A stretch of DNA of 64,000 bases, taken from NCBI RefSeq assembly GCF_000720425.1, contig NZ_JOAJ01000005.1, positions 186,001-250,000 of the forward strand, written 5' to 3'. This DNA comes from Nocardia rhamnosiphila NBRC 108938 (lineage in GTDB: Bacteria > Actinomycetota > Actinomycetes > Mycobacteriales > Mycobacteriaceae). This document shows positions 31,076-40,139 of this stretch, one piece after another. A program made the position numbers and the translations under genes. Positions within the stretch are counted from its first letter, which is position 1; each line of letters opens with the position of its first letter. The notes under the pieces were generated by a model. That model saw only the letters and a list, made by a program, of their open reading frames with translations. It was not told the DNA's origin and searched no databases.

Positions 31076-32220
31076 TGAAGGCCCGCACTGTCGCCACCGC
31101 GGCGGCCGGTCTCGCCGGAATGACCGTCTTCGGCTGGGTGGCCCGAGCCCTGGACGGATTGCCGGCCGCGCTCGGCGCGTCCGTCTCCGCCATCGCGCCC
31201 ACCGCCACGGGGGCGCGAAGTTATCGTGACCGCCAGTTCCACAACACCGAACCCGCGGCCCCGATCGTCGTGCGCGAGAACCCGACCGGCCTGTTGTCCA
31301 TGGTGACCGGTATGCGCGCCGGCCGGCCGAAGGACGCGGTGCCGCTGGCCCGGCCCGAGCATCCGGATGTGGCCGCCGATCTGGCGGTCACCTGGTATGG
31401 GCATGCCAGCGCGCTGATCGAGATCGACGGGTACCGGGTGCTCACCGACCCGGTGTGGAGCGAGCGCGTCTCCCCCTCCCGGCTGGTCGGCCCGGCCCGC
31501 ATCCATCCCGTCCCGGTGGCGCTGGAGGAGCTGCCGCGGGTGGACGCGGTGGTCATCTCACACGACCACTACGACCACCTGGACGCCGACACCATCGCCA
31601 CGCTGGTCCGCACCCAGCAGTCGGTTTTCGTGGTGCCGATCGGTGTCGGCGCGCATCTGCGGCACTGGGGCGTGCCGGAGGCGCGGATCGTCGAATTGGA
31701 CTGGAACTGTTCGTATTCATTGTCCGCGGCCGACGGTGACCGTCCCGAACTCACCATCATCTGTGCCGAGGCCCGGCATTTCTCCGGTCGTGGGCTGGTC
31801 CGCAACACCACGCTCTGGGCGGGCTGGGCACTGGTCGGCCCGAAACATCGCGCCTATTTCGGTGGAGACACCGGATTCACCAAGGCGTTCGCGGCCACGG
31901 GCGCGCAGTGGGGTCCGTTCGATCTGACTCTGCTGCCGATCGGCGCCTACGACCCGCACTGGGCCGATATCCACATGAATCCGGAGGAGGCGGTGCGCGC
32001 GCACGCCGATCTGTGCCTCGGTGAACCGGAGCACGGCGTCCTGGTGCCGATCCATTGGGCGACGTTCAACCTCGCGCCTCATCCCTGGGCCGAACCGGTC
32101 CGCCGGCTGGTGGACGCGGCCGCGGCGGCGGCCACCGAGATCGCGGTCCCGGTGCCCGGGCAGCGGCTCGATCCGCGTGACCTCCCGCCGGAGCGCCGGT
32201 GGTGGGAAGATATGGAGTGA
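31072..32220 (+). CDS. Metallo-beta-lactamase-fold hydrolase (Rv0906-like)
   Basis: 382 residues. N-terminal hydrophobic stretch, then a metallo-beta-lactamase domain of the NAPE-PLD/UlaG-like type: WYGHASALIEIDGYRVLTDPV (in part), the metal motif SHDHYDHLDADT, further ligands in ARHFSGRG, YFGGDTGFTK and VPIHWATF. Related proteins hydrolyse phosphodiester bonds in lipids such as N-acyl-phosphatidylethanolamine; the substrate here is unknown. It overlaps echA6 by four bases (ATGA), as Rv0905-Rv0906 are adjacent in M. tuberculosis, suggesting joint expression. Confidence 0.87.
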   Translation: MMKARTVATAAAGLAGMTVFGWVARALDGLPAALGASVSAIAPTATGARSYRDRQFHNTEPAAPIVVRENPTGLLSMVTGMRAGRPKDAVPLARPEHPDVAADLAVTWYGHASALIEIDGYRVLTDPVWSERVSPSRLVGPARIHPVPVALEELPRVDAVVISHDHYDHLDADTIATLVRTQQSVFVVPIGVGAHLRHWGVPEARIVELDWNCSYSLSAADGDRPELTIICAEARHFSGRGLVRNTTLWAGWALVGPKHRAYFGGDTGFTKAFAATGAQWGPFDLTLLPIGAYDPHWADIHMNPEEAVRAHADLCLGEPEHGVLVPIHWATFNLAPHPWAEPVRRLVDAAAAAATEIAVPVPGQRLDPRDLPPERRWWEDME

Positions 32221-32254
32221 ACACTTCCGCACAGTGACAGGGAAGGAATCGGCT

Positions 32255-32497
32255 ATGAGCTTGATGGAAAACCTGAAGAATCTGGTCGGCAAGGGGCAGG
32301 AGACAGCTGCCAAGAACTCGGACAAGATCAACCAGGCGGTCGACAAGGCCGGGGATTTCCTCGACCAGAAGACCAAGGGGAAGTACTCGGACAAGATCCA
32401 GAAGGGTAAGGAAGCCGCCCGCAAGGTGGTTCCACCGGAGCACCCGGACAGTGGCCCGGGCCGGCCCGGCGGACCGGGCCCGGATTCGCGTCCGTGA
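32255..32497 (+). CDS. MT0933-type antitoxin-like small protein (first copy)
   Basis: 80 residues, Lys-rich and helical: MSLMENLKNLVGKGQETAAK, then DKINQAVDKAGDFLDQKTKG-KYSDKIQKGKEAARK, and a Pro/Gly-rich tail. It matches the MT0933-like antitoxin family (Rv0909 group), in which the partner toxin is a START/SRPBCC-type protein. No such toxin gene is adjacent. GGAAGGA precedes the ATG by eight bases. It lies between the metallo-hydrolase and ligD; a paralogue lies directly after ligD. Confidence 0.8.
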   Translation: MSLMENLKNLVGKGQETAAKNSDKINQAVDKAGDFLDQKTKGKYSDKIQKGKEAARKVVPPEHPDSGPGRPGGPGPDSRP

Positions 32498-32547
32498 CGT
32501 ACGGCGCGGCGCCGAACGGGGTTGTCCGCCCGCGGATGTGATCCGGC

Positions 32548-34770
32548 GTGCGCCGGAGTTTCGGAGGCGAGCCGGGCGGGCCGGATATCGAGGTCCGGCT
32601 GAGCAACCCGGACAAGGTGCTGTATCCGGCGACAGGCACCACCAAGGGCGAGGTGCTCGAGTACTACGCCGAGATCGCCCCGGCCATGCTGCCGCATATG
32701 GCGGGCCGGCCGGTCACCCGCAAACGCTGGCCCGACGGTGTCGGCGCGTCCGCCTTCTTCGAGAAGAACCTGGCCGCCGGCACCCCGTCCTGGGTGCCGC
32801 GCCGCACCCAGCGGCATTCCGGCCGACCGGTGACCTACCCGGTGATCTCCTCGCAGGCCGGGCTGGTCTGGCTGGGGCAGCAGGCCGCGCTGGAGATCCA
32901 TGTGCCGCAGTGGCGCTTCGACGGTGACGAGCGCGGCCCGGCGACCCGGCTGGTATTCGATCTCGATCCCGGGCCGGGCGCGGGGCTGCCCGAATGCGCG
33001 CGGGTGGCGCTGGGCATCCGGGATATGGTCGGCGAGATCGGGATGCGCGCCTACCCGCTGACCAGCGGCAGCAAAGGAATCCACCTCTACGTTCCATTGG
33101 ATCGCACGCTCGGCCCGGGTGGTGCGTCGACGGTGGCCAAACAGGTGGCGGAGAACCTGGAGAAACTGCTGCCCGATCTGGTGACGGCCACCATGGCGAA
33201 GAAGGTCCGCGCGGGCAAGGTGTTCCTGGACTGGAGTCAGAACAATCCGGCGAAGACCACGATCGCGCCGTATTCGCTGCGCGGCCGCGAGGTTCCGAAT
33301 GCCGCGGCGCCGCGCAGCTGGGACGAGATCGAGGACGGGACGGCGCTCCGGCAGTTGCGTTTCGACGAGGTGCTGCGCCGGTATCGGTCCGACGGTGACC
33401 TGCTCGCCGGGCTGGACCCGCCGCTCGACGATGCGCTGACGAAGTACCGGTCCATGCGGGACCCGGCCCGGACTCCCGAACCGGTACCCGCCGAATCGCC
33501 CCGCAGCGGCACAGGGGATCGGTTCGTCGTCCACGAACACCACGCGCGCCGCCTGCACTGGGACGTGCGGCTCGAACGAGAAGGCGTCCTGGTCTCGTGG
33601 GCGGTGCCCAAGGGCCCACCGGACAGCCCGCGCCAGAACCGTCTCGCTGTGCACACCGAGGACCATCCGCTGGAATACCTGGATTTCCACGGCACGATCC
33701 CGTCCGGCGAGTACGGCGCAGGAGAGATGTCGGTATGGGACACCGGCACCTACCGGGCCGAGAAGTGGCGGGACGACGAGGTGATCGTGGTGCTGCGCGG
33801 AACCCGGTTGAACGGCCGGTACGCGTTGATCCGTACCGAGGGCGATCAGTGGCTCATGCATCTGATGAAGGATCAGCCGGCGCCCGCGGGCGACCTGCCC
33901 CGCGGTCTGGCGCCCATGCTGGCCAGCAGCGGTGACGTTTCGGCGCTACCGGAATCGGAGTGGGTGTTCGAGCGCAAATGGGACGGCTTCCGGCTCATCG
34001 TGGAGGTCGAGGCGGGTGAGCTCCGGTTGCGCAGCCGTACCGGCAACGATGTGACCGCGCAGTATCCGCAGCTCGCGGAGCTGGCCGCCGATCTGGACGG
34101 GCACCAGGTGGTGCTGGACGGGGAGATCATCGTCCGCGACCCGGACGGCGCGGTGAACGTCGCGCTGCTGAAGGCGAATCCGCGGCGGGCGGAATTCGTG
34201 GCCTTCGATCTGCTCTACCTGGACGGCACCTCGCTGCTGCGCAAACGCTACCGCGACCGCCGCCGGGTCCTGGAAGCCCTCGCCGCGACCGCGCCCGCCC
34301 TGCGGGTGCCCCCGCCGTACGAGGGCAGCGGCGCGGACGCGGTGCGGCAGAGCGAACAGGACGGGGTGGAAGGGGTCGTCGCCAAGAAGGTCGATTCGGT
34401 GTACCTGCCCGGGACCCGCGGCCGGACCTGGGTGAAGCAGCGCAATTGGCGCACCCGGCAGGTGGTGGTCGGCGGAATGCGCCGCAGCCGGGCCCGTCCG
34501 TTCGCGTCACTGCTGGTGGGCATTCCCGCCGAGGACGGGCTGGTGTACGCGGGACGGGTGGGCACCGGATTCGGGGACGCGGGTATGCGCGAGCTGGCCG
34601 CACGGTTGCACCGGCTGGAACGCAAGACCAGCCCGTTCGTCAACGAGATGTCGGCCGACGAACGCCGCGACGCCATCTGGGTCACGCCGAAGGTGGAAGG
34701 CACTGTGCGCTTCATGGATTGGACCGAGACCGGCCGGCTCTGGCATCCGGCGTGGCTGGGCGAACTGTGA
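32548..34770 (+). CDS. ligD: Multifunctional NHEJ DNA ligase LigD
   Basis: 740 residues in the Pol-PE-ligase order of mycobacterial LigD (759). The polymerase/primase domain (~15-290) has KVLYPATGTTKGEVLEYY (in part), the metal motif VFDLDPG and SGSKGIHLYVP. The phosphoesterase domain (~325-440) has VVHEHHARRLHWDVRLE and GTIPSGEYGAGEM. The ATP ligase domain follows with nucleotidyl Lys477 in FERKWDGFRL, and motifs VVLDGEIIV, GVVAKKVDS and WVKQRNWR. With Ku it repairs double-strand breaks by end joining; no ku gene is in this window. GTG 32548 is the longest start and has no clear ribosome binding site. Confidence 0.95.
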   Translation: MRRSFGGEPGGPDIEVRLSNPDKVLYPATGTTKGEVLEYYAEIAPAMLPHMAGRPVTRKRWPDGVGASAFFEKNLAAGTPSWVPRRTQRHSGRPVTYPVISSQAGLVWLGQQAALEIHVPQWRFDGDERGPATRLVFDLDPGPGAGLPECARVALGIRDMVGEIGMRAYPLTSGSKGIHLYVPLDRTLGPGGASTVAKQVAENLEKLLPDLVTATMAKKVRAGKVFLDWSQNNPAKTTIAPYSLRGREVPNAAAPRSWDEIEDGTALRQLRFDEVLRRYRSDGDLLAGLDPPLDDALTKYRSMRDPARTPEPVPAESPRSGTGDRFVVHEHHARRLHWDVRLEREGVLVSWAVPKGPPDSPRQNRLAVHTEDHPLEYLDFHGTIPSGEYGAGEMSVWDTGTYRAEKWRDDEVIVVLRGTRLNGRYALIRTEGDQWLMHLMKDQPAPAGDLPRGLAPMLASSGDVSALPESEWVFERKWDGFRLIVEVEAGELRLRSRTGNDVTAQYPQLAELAADLDGHQVVLDGEIIVRDPDGAVNVALLKANPRRAEFVAFDLLYLDGTSLLRKRYRDRRRVLEALAATAPALRVPPPYEGSGADAVRQSEQDGVEGVVAKKVDSVYLPGTRGRTWVKQRNWRTRQVVVGGMRRSRARPFASLLVGIPAEDGLVYAGRVGTGFGDAGMRELAARLHRLERKTSPFVNEMSADERRDAIWVTPKVEGTVRFMDWTETGRLWHPAWLGEL

Positions 34771-34856
34771 CCGCTGTCGCCACCGGTGATGTCGCCCGTG
34801 TGTCGAATCCGCTGGGTACTGTGATGTTCGAGCGAATTCGAGCAAGGAGTACGACG

Positions 34857-35039
34857 ATGGATTTCAAGGGCCTGGCGAACAAGGCATTGGGTTTGGCGCG
34901 CAAGAATGCCGACAAGGTCGAGCCGCTGATCGAGAAGGTCGGCGACGCGGTGGACAAGAAGACCGGCGGCAAATACGCGGGGCAGGTGGACAAGGCGCAG
35001 GAGGCGGCCCGTAAGGCCGTGCGCGACCAGAAGAAATAG
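34857..35039 (+). CDS. MT0933-type antitoxin-like small protein (second copy)
   Basis: 60 residues: MDFKGLANKALGLARKNADK, then VEPLIEKVGDAVDKKTGGKY and AGQVDKAQEAARKAVRDQKK. It is clearly paralogous to the protein at 32255-32497 (shared AVDK, KTxGKY, QxKAxEAARK) but lacks its Pro/Gly tail. AAGGAG precedes the ATG by eight bases. No toxin partner is adjacent; it converges on ecfT with six bases between the stops. Confidence 0.8.
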   Translation: MDFKGLANKALGLARKNADKVEPLIEKVGDAVDKKTGGKYAGQVDKAQEAARKAVRDQKK

Positions 35040-35045
35040 AGCCTC

Positions 35046-35780
35046 TTACCGCAGGATCTCCACGAGCAGGGCTCCGGCGCAGACCGCTACCACCACTGCC
35101 AGGGCGAGGGCATCGTTGCGGCCGGGGGATGCCGGGCGGGCGGTCAGCTGTCCTGTCCCCCCGCGGGCGGTGATCGCTTCGCCCAGTTCGCCGGCCCGCC
35201 GGGTGGATACCGCCATGGCGGCGGTGAGGATATCGATCACCGGGTCGGTGGTGCGGTGCAGTAGATCGGGTTTGGGGCGCAGGCGGCGGGCGGCACGCAG
35301 GATACGGATCTCCTCGAGCAGCAGCGGGAGGCCGCGCAGGGTCAGCGCCACCACCACGGCCAGTTCGTCCACCGGGACCCGCAGGCGGCGCAACGGCCGG
35401 CCGAGAGTGGCCAGGGCGGGGGCGATTTCGCTCATGGGGGTGGTCCAGGCGATGAGCATGGACGCGGCCACCAGGATCAACCCGAACACCACCACCTGCG
35501 CGTACCGCAGTACGGCGGTGCCGCCGACGGGCACATTGATCAGCGCGCCCAAGGCGATCAGCAGCCAGAACAGTAACGGCAGGCGGGGCAGGACCCCCAG
35601 TGGTAGCCGGGCCACGAGGCCGATCGCGATCAGGAACACGATCATGATGCCGAGGATCGGCCAGCTCGGCAGGATCATCAGCAGCAGGCTGATCAGGAAC
35701 GCGGCGATCATCTTGGTTCCGGCCCACAGGTTGTGGACCGGACTGGCCACCGGGACCCGGCGCAGCAGGACGGTACTCAT
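35046..35780 (-). CDS. ecfT: ECF transporter transmembrane subunit EcfT
   Basis: 244 residues with five to six membrane helices and a large cytoplasmic helical segment carrying the coupling region LRGLPLLLEEIRILRAARRL and the ARG motif in AITARGGTGQL. It is the scaffold of an energy-coupling factor importer for a vitamin or metal. Its ATG overlaps the stop of the fused ATPase gene by four bases, so the two form one operon. The substrate-specific subunit is probably the N-terminal membrane domain of that fused protein. Confidence 0.87.
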   Translation of the reverse strand: MSTVLLRRVPVASPVHNLWAGTKMIAAFLISLLLMILPSWPILGIMIVFLIAIGLVARLPLGVLPRLPLLFWLLIALGALINVPVGGTAVLRYAQVVVFGLILVAASMLIAWTTPMSEIAPALATLGRPLRRLRVPVDELAVVVALTLRGLPLLLEEIRILRAARRLRPKPDLLHRTTDPVIDILTAAMAVSTRRAGELGEAITARGGTGQLTARPASPGRNDALALAVVVAVCAGALLVEILR

Positions 35781-38044
35781 CGGGTGCCTCCGTGGTCGAT
35801 GCCGTGGGCGTCGCCGCCGCGCAGCCGCCAGGCCGCGCCCGGGGCGGGCCGGTGTGCCGGATCGGGCGGGTGGACCGCCGGAATGGGTGTGGTGTCGACT
35901 TCCGCGCCGGGCACGGCGGCGGCCGCCGTCTCGGTTTCCGGGATACGGCCCGCGCGCAGGTGGACGGTGCGATCGCAGATGGCCGACACATCCTCGACAT
36001 CATGGGAGATGACGATCAGCGTGAGCCCCGAATCGCGGAGCCGGGCCAGTAGTTCGACGATATCGGCGCGGCCCTCGGGATCCAGCCCGGCCAGCGGTTC
36101 GTCCAGCACCACCACCTGCGGGTGGGCGGCGACGATGGCGGCCAGTACCACCCGTTTGGCCTGACCGCCGCTGAGTTCTTCGATGGACCGGGTGGTCAGG
36201 GAGCGGTCCAGGCCGACGGCGTCCAGGGCTTTGCCCACGGTGCCCGAACCGGTGCCCTCGCCACGCCAATCGGCGACTTCCTCGCCGACGGTATGCCGTT
36301 GCAACTGCAGCCGGGAGTGCTGGAAGGCCAGTTCCACCCGCCCGATCTGCTTACTGACCGGTTTGCCCGCCAGCTCGCAGCGTCCGGTGCTGGGCGCGAT
36401 GAGTCCGGCCATGATCCAGGCCAGCGTCGATTTCCCGGACCCGTTGCCGCCGACCACCAGCAGCGCTTCCCCGCGGCGGACCGCCAGGTCGACACCGTGC
36501 AGCGCGGGCGCCTCCCACGGTGTGCCCCGGTTGTAGGTGTGCCGGACACCGCGCAATTCGAGCAGCGTCTCGCCCATCGGGCGGCGGCGCTGGGCACGGG
36601 CCGGCTTCGGCCAGGCGGGCAGCCGGTCGACCATCCGTCCGGCGGCCAGGTGCACCACCCGGTCGGCGGCGTCGGCGTCGGCTTCGTGATGGGTCACCAG
36701 GACGACGGCCATGGCATGCCGTTTCGGCAGCCCGGCCAGCAGCGTCACCAGTTCGCGGCGGCCGTCCGGGTCGATCATGGAGGTGGCTTCGTCGGCGATG
36801 AGCAGGGCCGGGCGCCGGGCCAGCGCCGCTGCCACCGCCAGTCGCTGCTGCTGGCCACCGGACAGGGTGGCGGTCTCCCGGCCCCCCATTCCGTCCAGTC
36901 CGACCTCGTGCAGCAGGGCGTCGATATCCACTTCGGCCGCGAGAGCGGTGGGTAGACCCCAGACCACATCATCGGCGACCAGCACGCCCAGCGTCTGACT
37001 TTCCGGCCGCTGCAGGACCAGCGCCGTACCGCCCAGATGGCCGAGTCCGGCGGACCCGGGGCGTTCGACCATGCCGCTGCTCGGCGGCAGCCCCGCAAGC
37101 AGCCGGGTCAGGGTCGATTTACCGGACCCGTTGTGGCCGACCACCGCGACGAACTCACCGACCTCGACCCGCAGATCGACACCGGTCAACGCGTCGGCGG
37201 CGGCGCCGGGGTATCGGTATCCGGCCGCGCGCAGGGCCACCGGCAAGGGTGCGATCGGGCGGTCGTCGGCGGGGGCGTCGAGGCGGTCGGTGCCGGGGAG
37301 CCAGGCGAGGCGGTCCAGGACAGAGCCGAGCACGAACCACGAGACCAGTGCGGTGACCACGGTCCCGGCCAGGACGGTGCCACCGATATAGAGCCACCAC
37401 CACTGCAGGACCACATCGGTGACGTGCAGGACGCCGCGGCCGAGGGGTTCCAGGTGCTGCTGGCGGGAGGTGAGTTCGGCCAGGCCGGTCGCGGTGTTGC
37501 GGACGGTGTCGAAGAGCAGGTCGCGGGTGGCCGAGAAGGCCAGCAGGAAGCCGACCGAGAAAGCGCCCCAGGCGACGCCGGCGAGCACCGACAGCCCGGT
37601 GACCGCGACGATACCGCCGTGGCGGCGTTTGACCGTGCCGACGATGCCACCGATGGTGGCGGTGGCGACCATCGCCATGGCGGCGGTGAGACCGGCCGCC
37701 ACGAAGGTGACCAGGGCGGCCGAGATCGAGGCGGTGAGCACGGTCCGGAATCGGTAGCGGTGTGCGAGCAGACCCATGGGCACGGCCGCGACCAGTTGCA
37801 GGGCGGCCGCGAACGGGATCACGGCGCCGACGGTCACCAGTCCGACGGTGACGCCGCCGAGTACCGCGCCGGTGGCGAGCTCGATCGGGCGCAGCGCACT
37901 GCCGCGCCGGGACCCGTCCGGCGCGGTGCCGTGGTCGCTTCCGCCGTGCCCGCCGCCGCCGGGCCCGGGCGCGCCGAGCACGGGCGCGCCGAGCACGGGC
38001 GCGCCGGGTTCGCCGGGGCGGGGGGCTGCGGACTGGTCGCTCAC
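35777..38044 (-). CDS. Fused ECF transporter: membrane domain plus two ATPases
   Basis: About 755 residues. A Gly/Pro/His-rich start (~1-45) precedes a membrane domain of five to six helices (~50-260) resembling an S component. Two ABC ATPases follow: the first with GHNGSGKSTLTRLLAG, LSGGQQQRLAVAA and LLIADEATSMID, the second with GGNGSGKSTLAWIMAG, LSGGQAKRVVLAA and VVVLDEPLAGLDP. One chain thus seems to supply S-like, A and A' parts, with EcfT encoded next. The substrate is unknown. GTG 38044 is my preferred start; a longer frame reaches 38113 but would run into the CDF promoter. Confidence 0.87.
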   Translation of the reverse strand: MSDQSAAPRPGEPGAPVLGAPVLGAPGPGGGGHGGSDHGTAPDGSRRGSALRPIELATGAVLGGVTVGLVTVGAVIPFAAALQLVAAVPMGLLAHRYRFRTVLTASISAALVTFVAAGLTAAMAMVATATIGGIVGTVKRRHGGIVAVTGLSVLAGVAWGAFSVGFLLAFSATRDLLFDTVRNTATGLAELTSRQQHLEPLGRGVLHVTDVVLQWWWLYIGGTVLAGTVVTALVSWFVLGSVLDRLAWLPGTDRLDAPADDRPIAPLPVALRAAGYRYPGAAADALTGVDLRVEVGEFVAVVGHNGSGKSTLTRLLAGLPPSSGMVERPGSAGLGHLGGTALVLQRPESQTLGVLVADDVVWGLPTALAAEVDIDALLHEVGLDGMGGRETATLSGGQQQRLAVAAALARRPALLIADEATSMIDPDGRRELVTLLAGLPKRHAMAVVLVTHHEADADAADRVVHLAAGRMVDRLPAWPKPARAQRRRPMGETLLELRGVRHTYNRGTPWEAPALHGVDLAVRRGEALLVVGGNGSGKSTLAWIMAGLIAPSTGRCELAGKPVSKQIGRVELAFQHSRLQLQRHTVGEEVADWRGEGTGSGTVGKALDAVGLDRSLTTRSIEELSGGQAKRVVLAAIVAAHPQVVVLDEPLAGLDPEGRADIVELLARLRDSGLTLIVISHDVEDVSAICDRTVHLRAGRIPETETAAAAVPGAEVDTTPIPAVHPPDPAHRPAPGAAWRLRGGDAHGIDHGGTR

Positions 38045-38089
38045 GTACTCGAGTCTGCCAGCCTGGCGGGTGGGCGCGAATCGAAGGTA

Positions 38090-38118
38090 TTGCAAGCATG
38101 CGCATTGACGCATATGTT
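38090..38118 (+). promoter_or_regulatory. Promoter of the CDF exporter gene with inverted repeat
   Basis: TTGCAA (38090-38095), a 17-base spacer and TATGTT (38113-38118) precede a GTG at 38125 by six bases, fitting a leaderless transcript. The inverted repeat ATGCG-N6-CGCAT (38098-38113) lies in the spacer where a metal-responsive repressor could bind; that role is inference. Confidence 0.55.
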
Positions 38119-38124
38119 TGTCGC

Positions 38125-39039
38125 GTGGGACATGATCATACGCATCACGTATCGCCGGAGAGCGCCTCGGGAAAATATGTCGGCCGCCTGGGGCTCGCGC
38201 TGGCCATCGGCCTGGGATTCATGCTGGTCGAGCTGGTGGTCGCGCTGGCCACCGGTTCGCTGGCGCTGCTGTCGGACGCCGCCCATATGCTCACCGATGT
38301 CGTGGGTATCGCCATGGCGCTGTCGGCCATCATGCTCGCCCGCAATACCCGGCCCAGCTACACCCGCACCTTCGGCTACTACCGGGCCGAGGTGATCGCC
38401 GCGCTCGCCAACGCTGTCCTGCTGTTCGCGGTCGCCGGGTACGTACTGATCGAGGCGGTGCGCCGGTTCGGGGAACCGCCGGAGGTGCCCGGCGGGCCGG
38501 TGCTGGTCGCCGGTGTCATCGGCCTGCTGGCCAATATCGCGGCCTTCCTGCTGCTGCGGCGCGGGGCCGAGGAGAGCCTCAATGTGCGCGGCGCCTATCT
38601 CGAGGTACTGGCGGATATGGTCGGGTCGTTCGGCGTGCTGCTGTCCGCGGCGATCACGCTGACCACCGGCTGGCTCTACGCCGATATGATCGTCGGCGTC
38701 GCCATCGGCCTGTGGGTGCTGCCCCGGACCTATCTGCTGGCCCGGCGCTCGTTGCGCATTCTGTTCCAGCACAGTCCCGAAGAGCTCGACGTCGAGAAGG
38801 TGGCGGCCGAACTGGCCGCGGTCCCCGGGGTCTGCGATGTTCACGACCTGCACGTCTGGACATTGACCTCCGGTATGGAGGTCGCCTCGGCCCATATCAC
38901 CACCACGGGATCCGATTCCGGTGACGAGATACTGCGCGCGGCCCAGCGCCTGCTCGCCGACCGCTTCCACATCCACCACGCGACCCTCCAGGTGGAGACC
39001 ACCGATACCGCCCGCCGGTGCGCGGAGCTTTCTTGGTGA
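38125..39039 (+). CDS. Cation diffusion facilitator (zinc/cadmium-type exporter)
   Basis: 304 residues, six membrane helices and a cytoplasmic C-terminal domain. It begins with the His-rich MGHDHTHH segment. The metal site in helix 2 is LLSDAAHMLTDVVG, with the matching pair in helix 5 (YLEVLADMVGSFG), both of HxxxD/DxxxD type; the C-terminal domain has VHDLHVWTLTSGM. It exports divalent metal (Zn, perhaps Cd or Co) in exchange for protons. I prefer GTG 38125 because it lies just after a good promoter; an in-frame ATG at 38098 would fall inside the spacer of that promoter. Divergent from the ECF operon. Confidence 0.9.
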   Translation: MGHDHTHHVSPESASGKYVGRLGLALAIGLGFMLVELVVALATGSLALLSDAAHMLTDVVGIAMALSAIMLARNTRPSYTRTFGYYRAEVIAALANAVLLFAVAGYVLIEAVRRFGEPPEVPGGPVLVAGVIGLLANIAAFLLLRRGAEESLNVRGAYLEVLADMVGSFGVLLSAAITLTTGWLYADMIVGVAIGLWVLPRTYLLARRSLRILFQHSPEELDVEKVAAELAAVPGVCDVHDLHVWTLTSGMEVASAHITTTGSDSGDEILRAAQRLLADRFHIHHATLQVETTDTARRCAELSW

Positions 39040-39080
39040 CCACATAGTGATCAATCGAGATATTCGGCCATAATGTCGGC

Positions 39081-40133
39081 ATGGTGCAACGTCCGTCGAT
39101 CCGGGACTGGGACTTCCCCAGGGGAGTCGCCAGTGTCGCGCTCATGGCCGGATACGGCGCGGAGCACGGAGTTCCCGTCACCGCACTGCTGCGCGGTACC
39201 GATCTCACCGAAGCCCGGCTGCACGACCCGGACGCCCAGATCGACGCGCACACCGAACTCGCGGTGGTGCGTAACCTGGTCCGCGAACTCGACCGCCCCG
39301 GTATGGGCATCGAGGTGGGCCGGCGCTACCGCATCACCACCTTCGGCATCTTCGGTTTCGCCTGTGTCAGCAGCCCCACCCTGGCCGAGGCGATCGATTT
39401 CGCCCTGCGCTACCTCGAACTGAGCTTCACCTTCTGCCTGCCGGTGACCCAGTGGGAGCACGGGGAATTCATCGGCCGCATCCACGACGAATCGGTGCCC
39501 GCCGACGTCCGCCAGTTCCTGGTCGAACGCGATGTGACGGCCATGCACCAGGTGATGAGCGATCTGCTGGGCCGGCACCTGGCCCTGCTGCGCGCCGAAT
39601 TCCGGTTCCCCGAACCGCCCTACGCCGACCTGATCGCCGAGGTGACCGTGGCCCGGCCGCGTTTCGGGCAGCCGCACAACCTGGTGGCCATCGACCCGGC
39701 GATCCTGGACCGGCCGCTACCACAGGCCAACGAGCACACGCTGGCCATCTGCCTGGCACAGTGCCGGGATCTGGTGCACCGGCGGCGGGCGAGAACCGGT
39801 ATCGCCGCGGAGGTGCGCGCGCGGCTGGTGCCCCGCGGCGGTATGGACGGACTCACCGCGCCGCCCGGTATCGACACGGTGGCCGCCGACCTGAACATGA
39901 GCACCCGCACCCTGCGCCGGCACCTCGACGCGGCCGGTACCAGCTACCGGGCCCTGCTGGACGAAGTACGCCAGGCCCTCGCGGAGGAGATGCTGACCAC
40001 CACCCCGCTCTCGGTGAGCGATGTGGCGATCCGGCTCGGCTACGCGGAGGCCTCGACCTTCATCTACGCGTTCCGGCGCTGGACCGGCGGCACCCCCGCC
40101 GCCTACCGGCGGGCCCGCGCCGGCCGGTACTGA
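39081..40133 (+). CDS. AraC family regulator with Arabinose_bd-type domain
   Basis: 350 residues. The N-terminal ~190 residues match the Arabinose_bd domain of OruR/ArgR-like actinobacterial AraC proteins (ALMAGYGAEHGVPVTALLRG, RYRITTFGIFGFACVSSPTL in part). The C-terminal double HTH has VAADLNMSTRTLRRHLDAAG and VSDVAIRLGYAEASTFIYAF followed by WTGGTPAAYR. It activates transcription in response to a small ligand that cannot be named. The ATG is seven bases after CATAAT (39069-39074), so the transcript may be leaderless. It stands alone in its strand after the CDF gene. Confidence 0.88.
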   Translation: MVQRPSIRDWDFPRGVASVALMAGYGAEHGVPVTALLRGTDLTEARLHDPDAQIDAHTELAVVRNLVRELDRPGMGIEVGRRYRITTFGIFGFACVSSPTLAEAIDFALRYLELSFTFCLPVTQWEHGEFIGRIHDESVPADVRQFLVERDVTAMHQVMSDLLGRHLALLRAEFRFPEPPYADLIAEVTVARPRFGQPHNLVAIDPAILDRPLPQANEHTLAICLAQCRDLVHRRRARTGIAAEVRARLVPRGGMDGLTAPPGIDTVAADLNMSTRTLRRHLDAAGTSYRALLDEVRQALAEEMLTTTPLSVSDVAIRLGYAEASTFIYAFRRWTGGTPAAYRRARAGRY

Positions 40134-40139
40134 ACCGGA

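Noticed and set aside
31717..33861. 714-codon minus-strand open frame opposite the metallo-hydrolase and ligD
   Set aside because: It covers three supported genes on the other strand, and its own translation is low-complexity Arg/Gly/Gln.
32255..35039. Complete toxin-antitoxin locus
   Set aside because: Two antitoxin-like proteins are present, but neither neighbour (metallo-hydrolase, LigD, EcfT) resembles the SRPBCC toxin partner.
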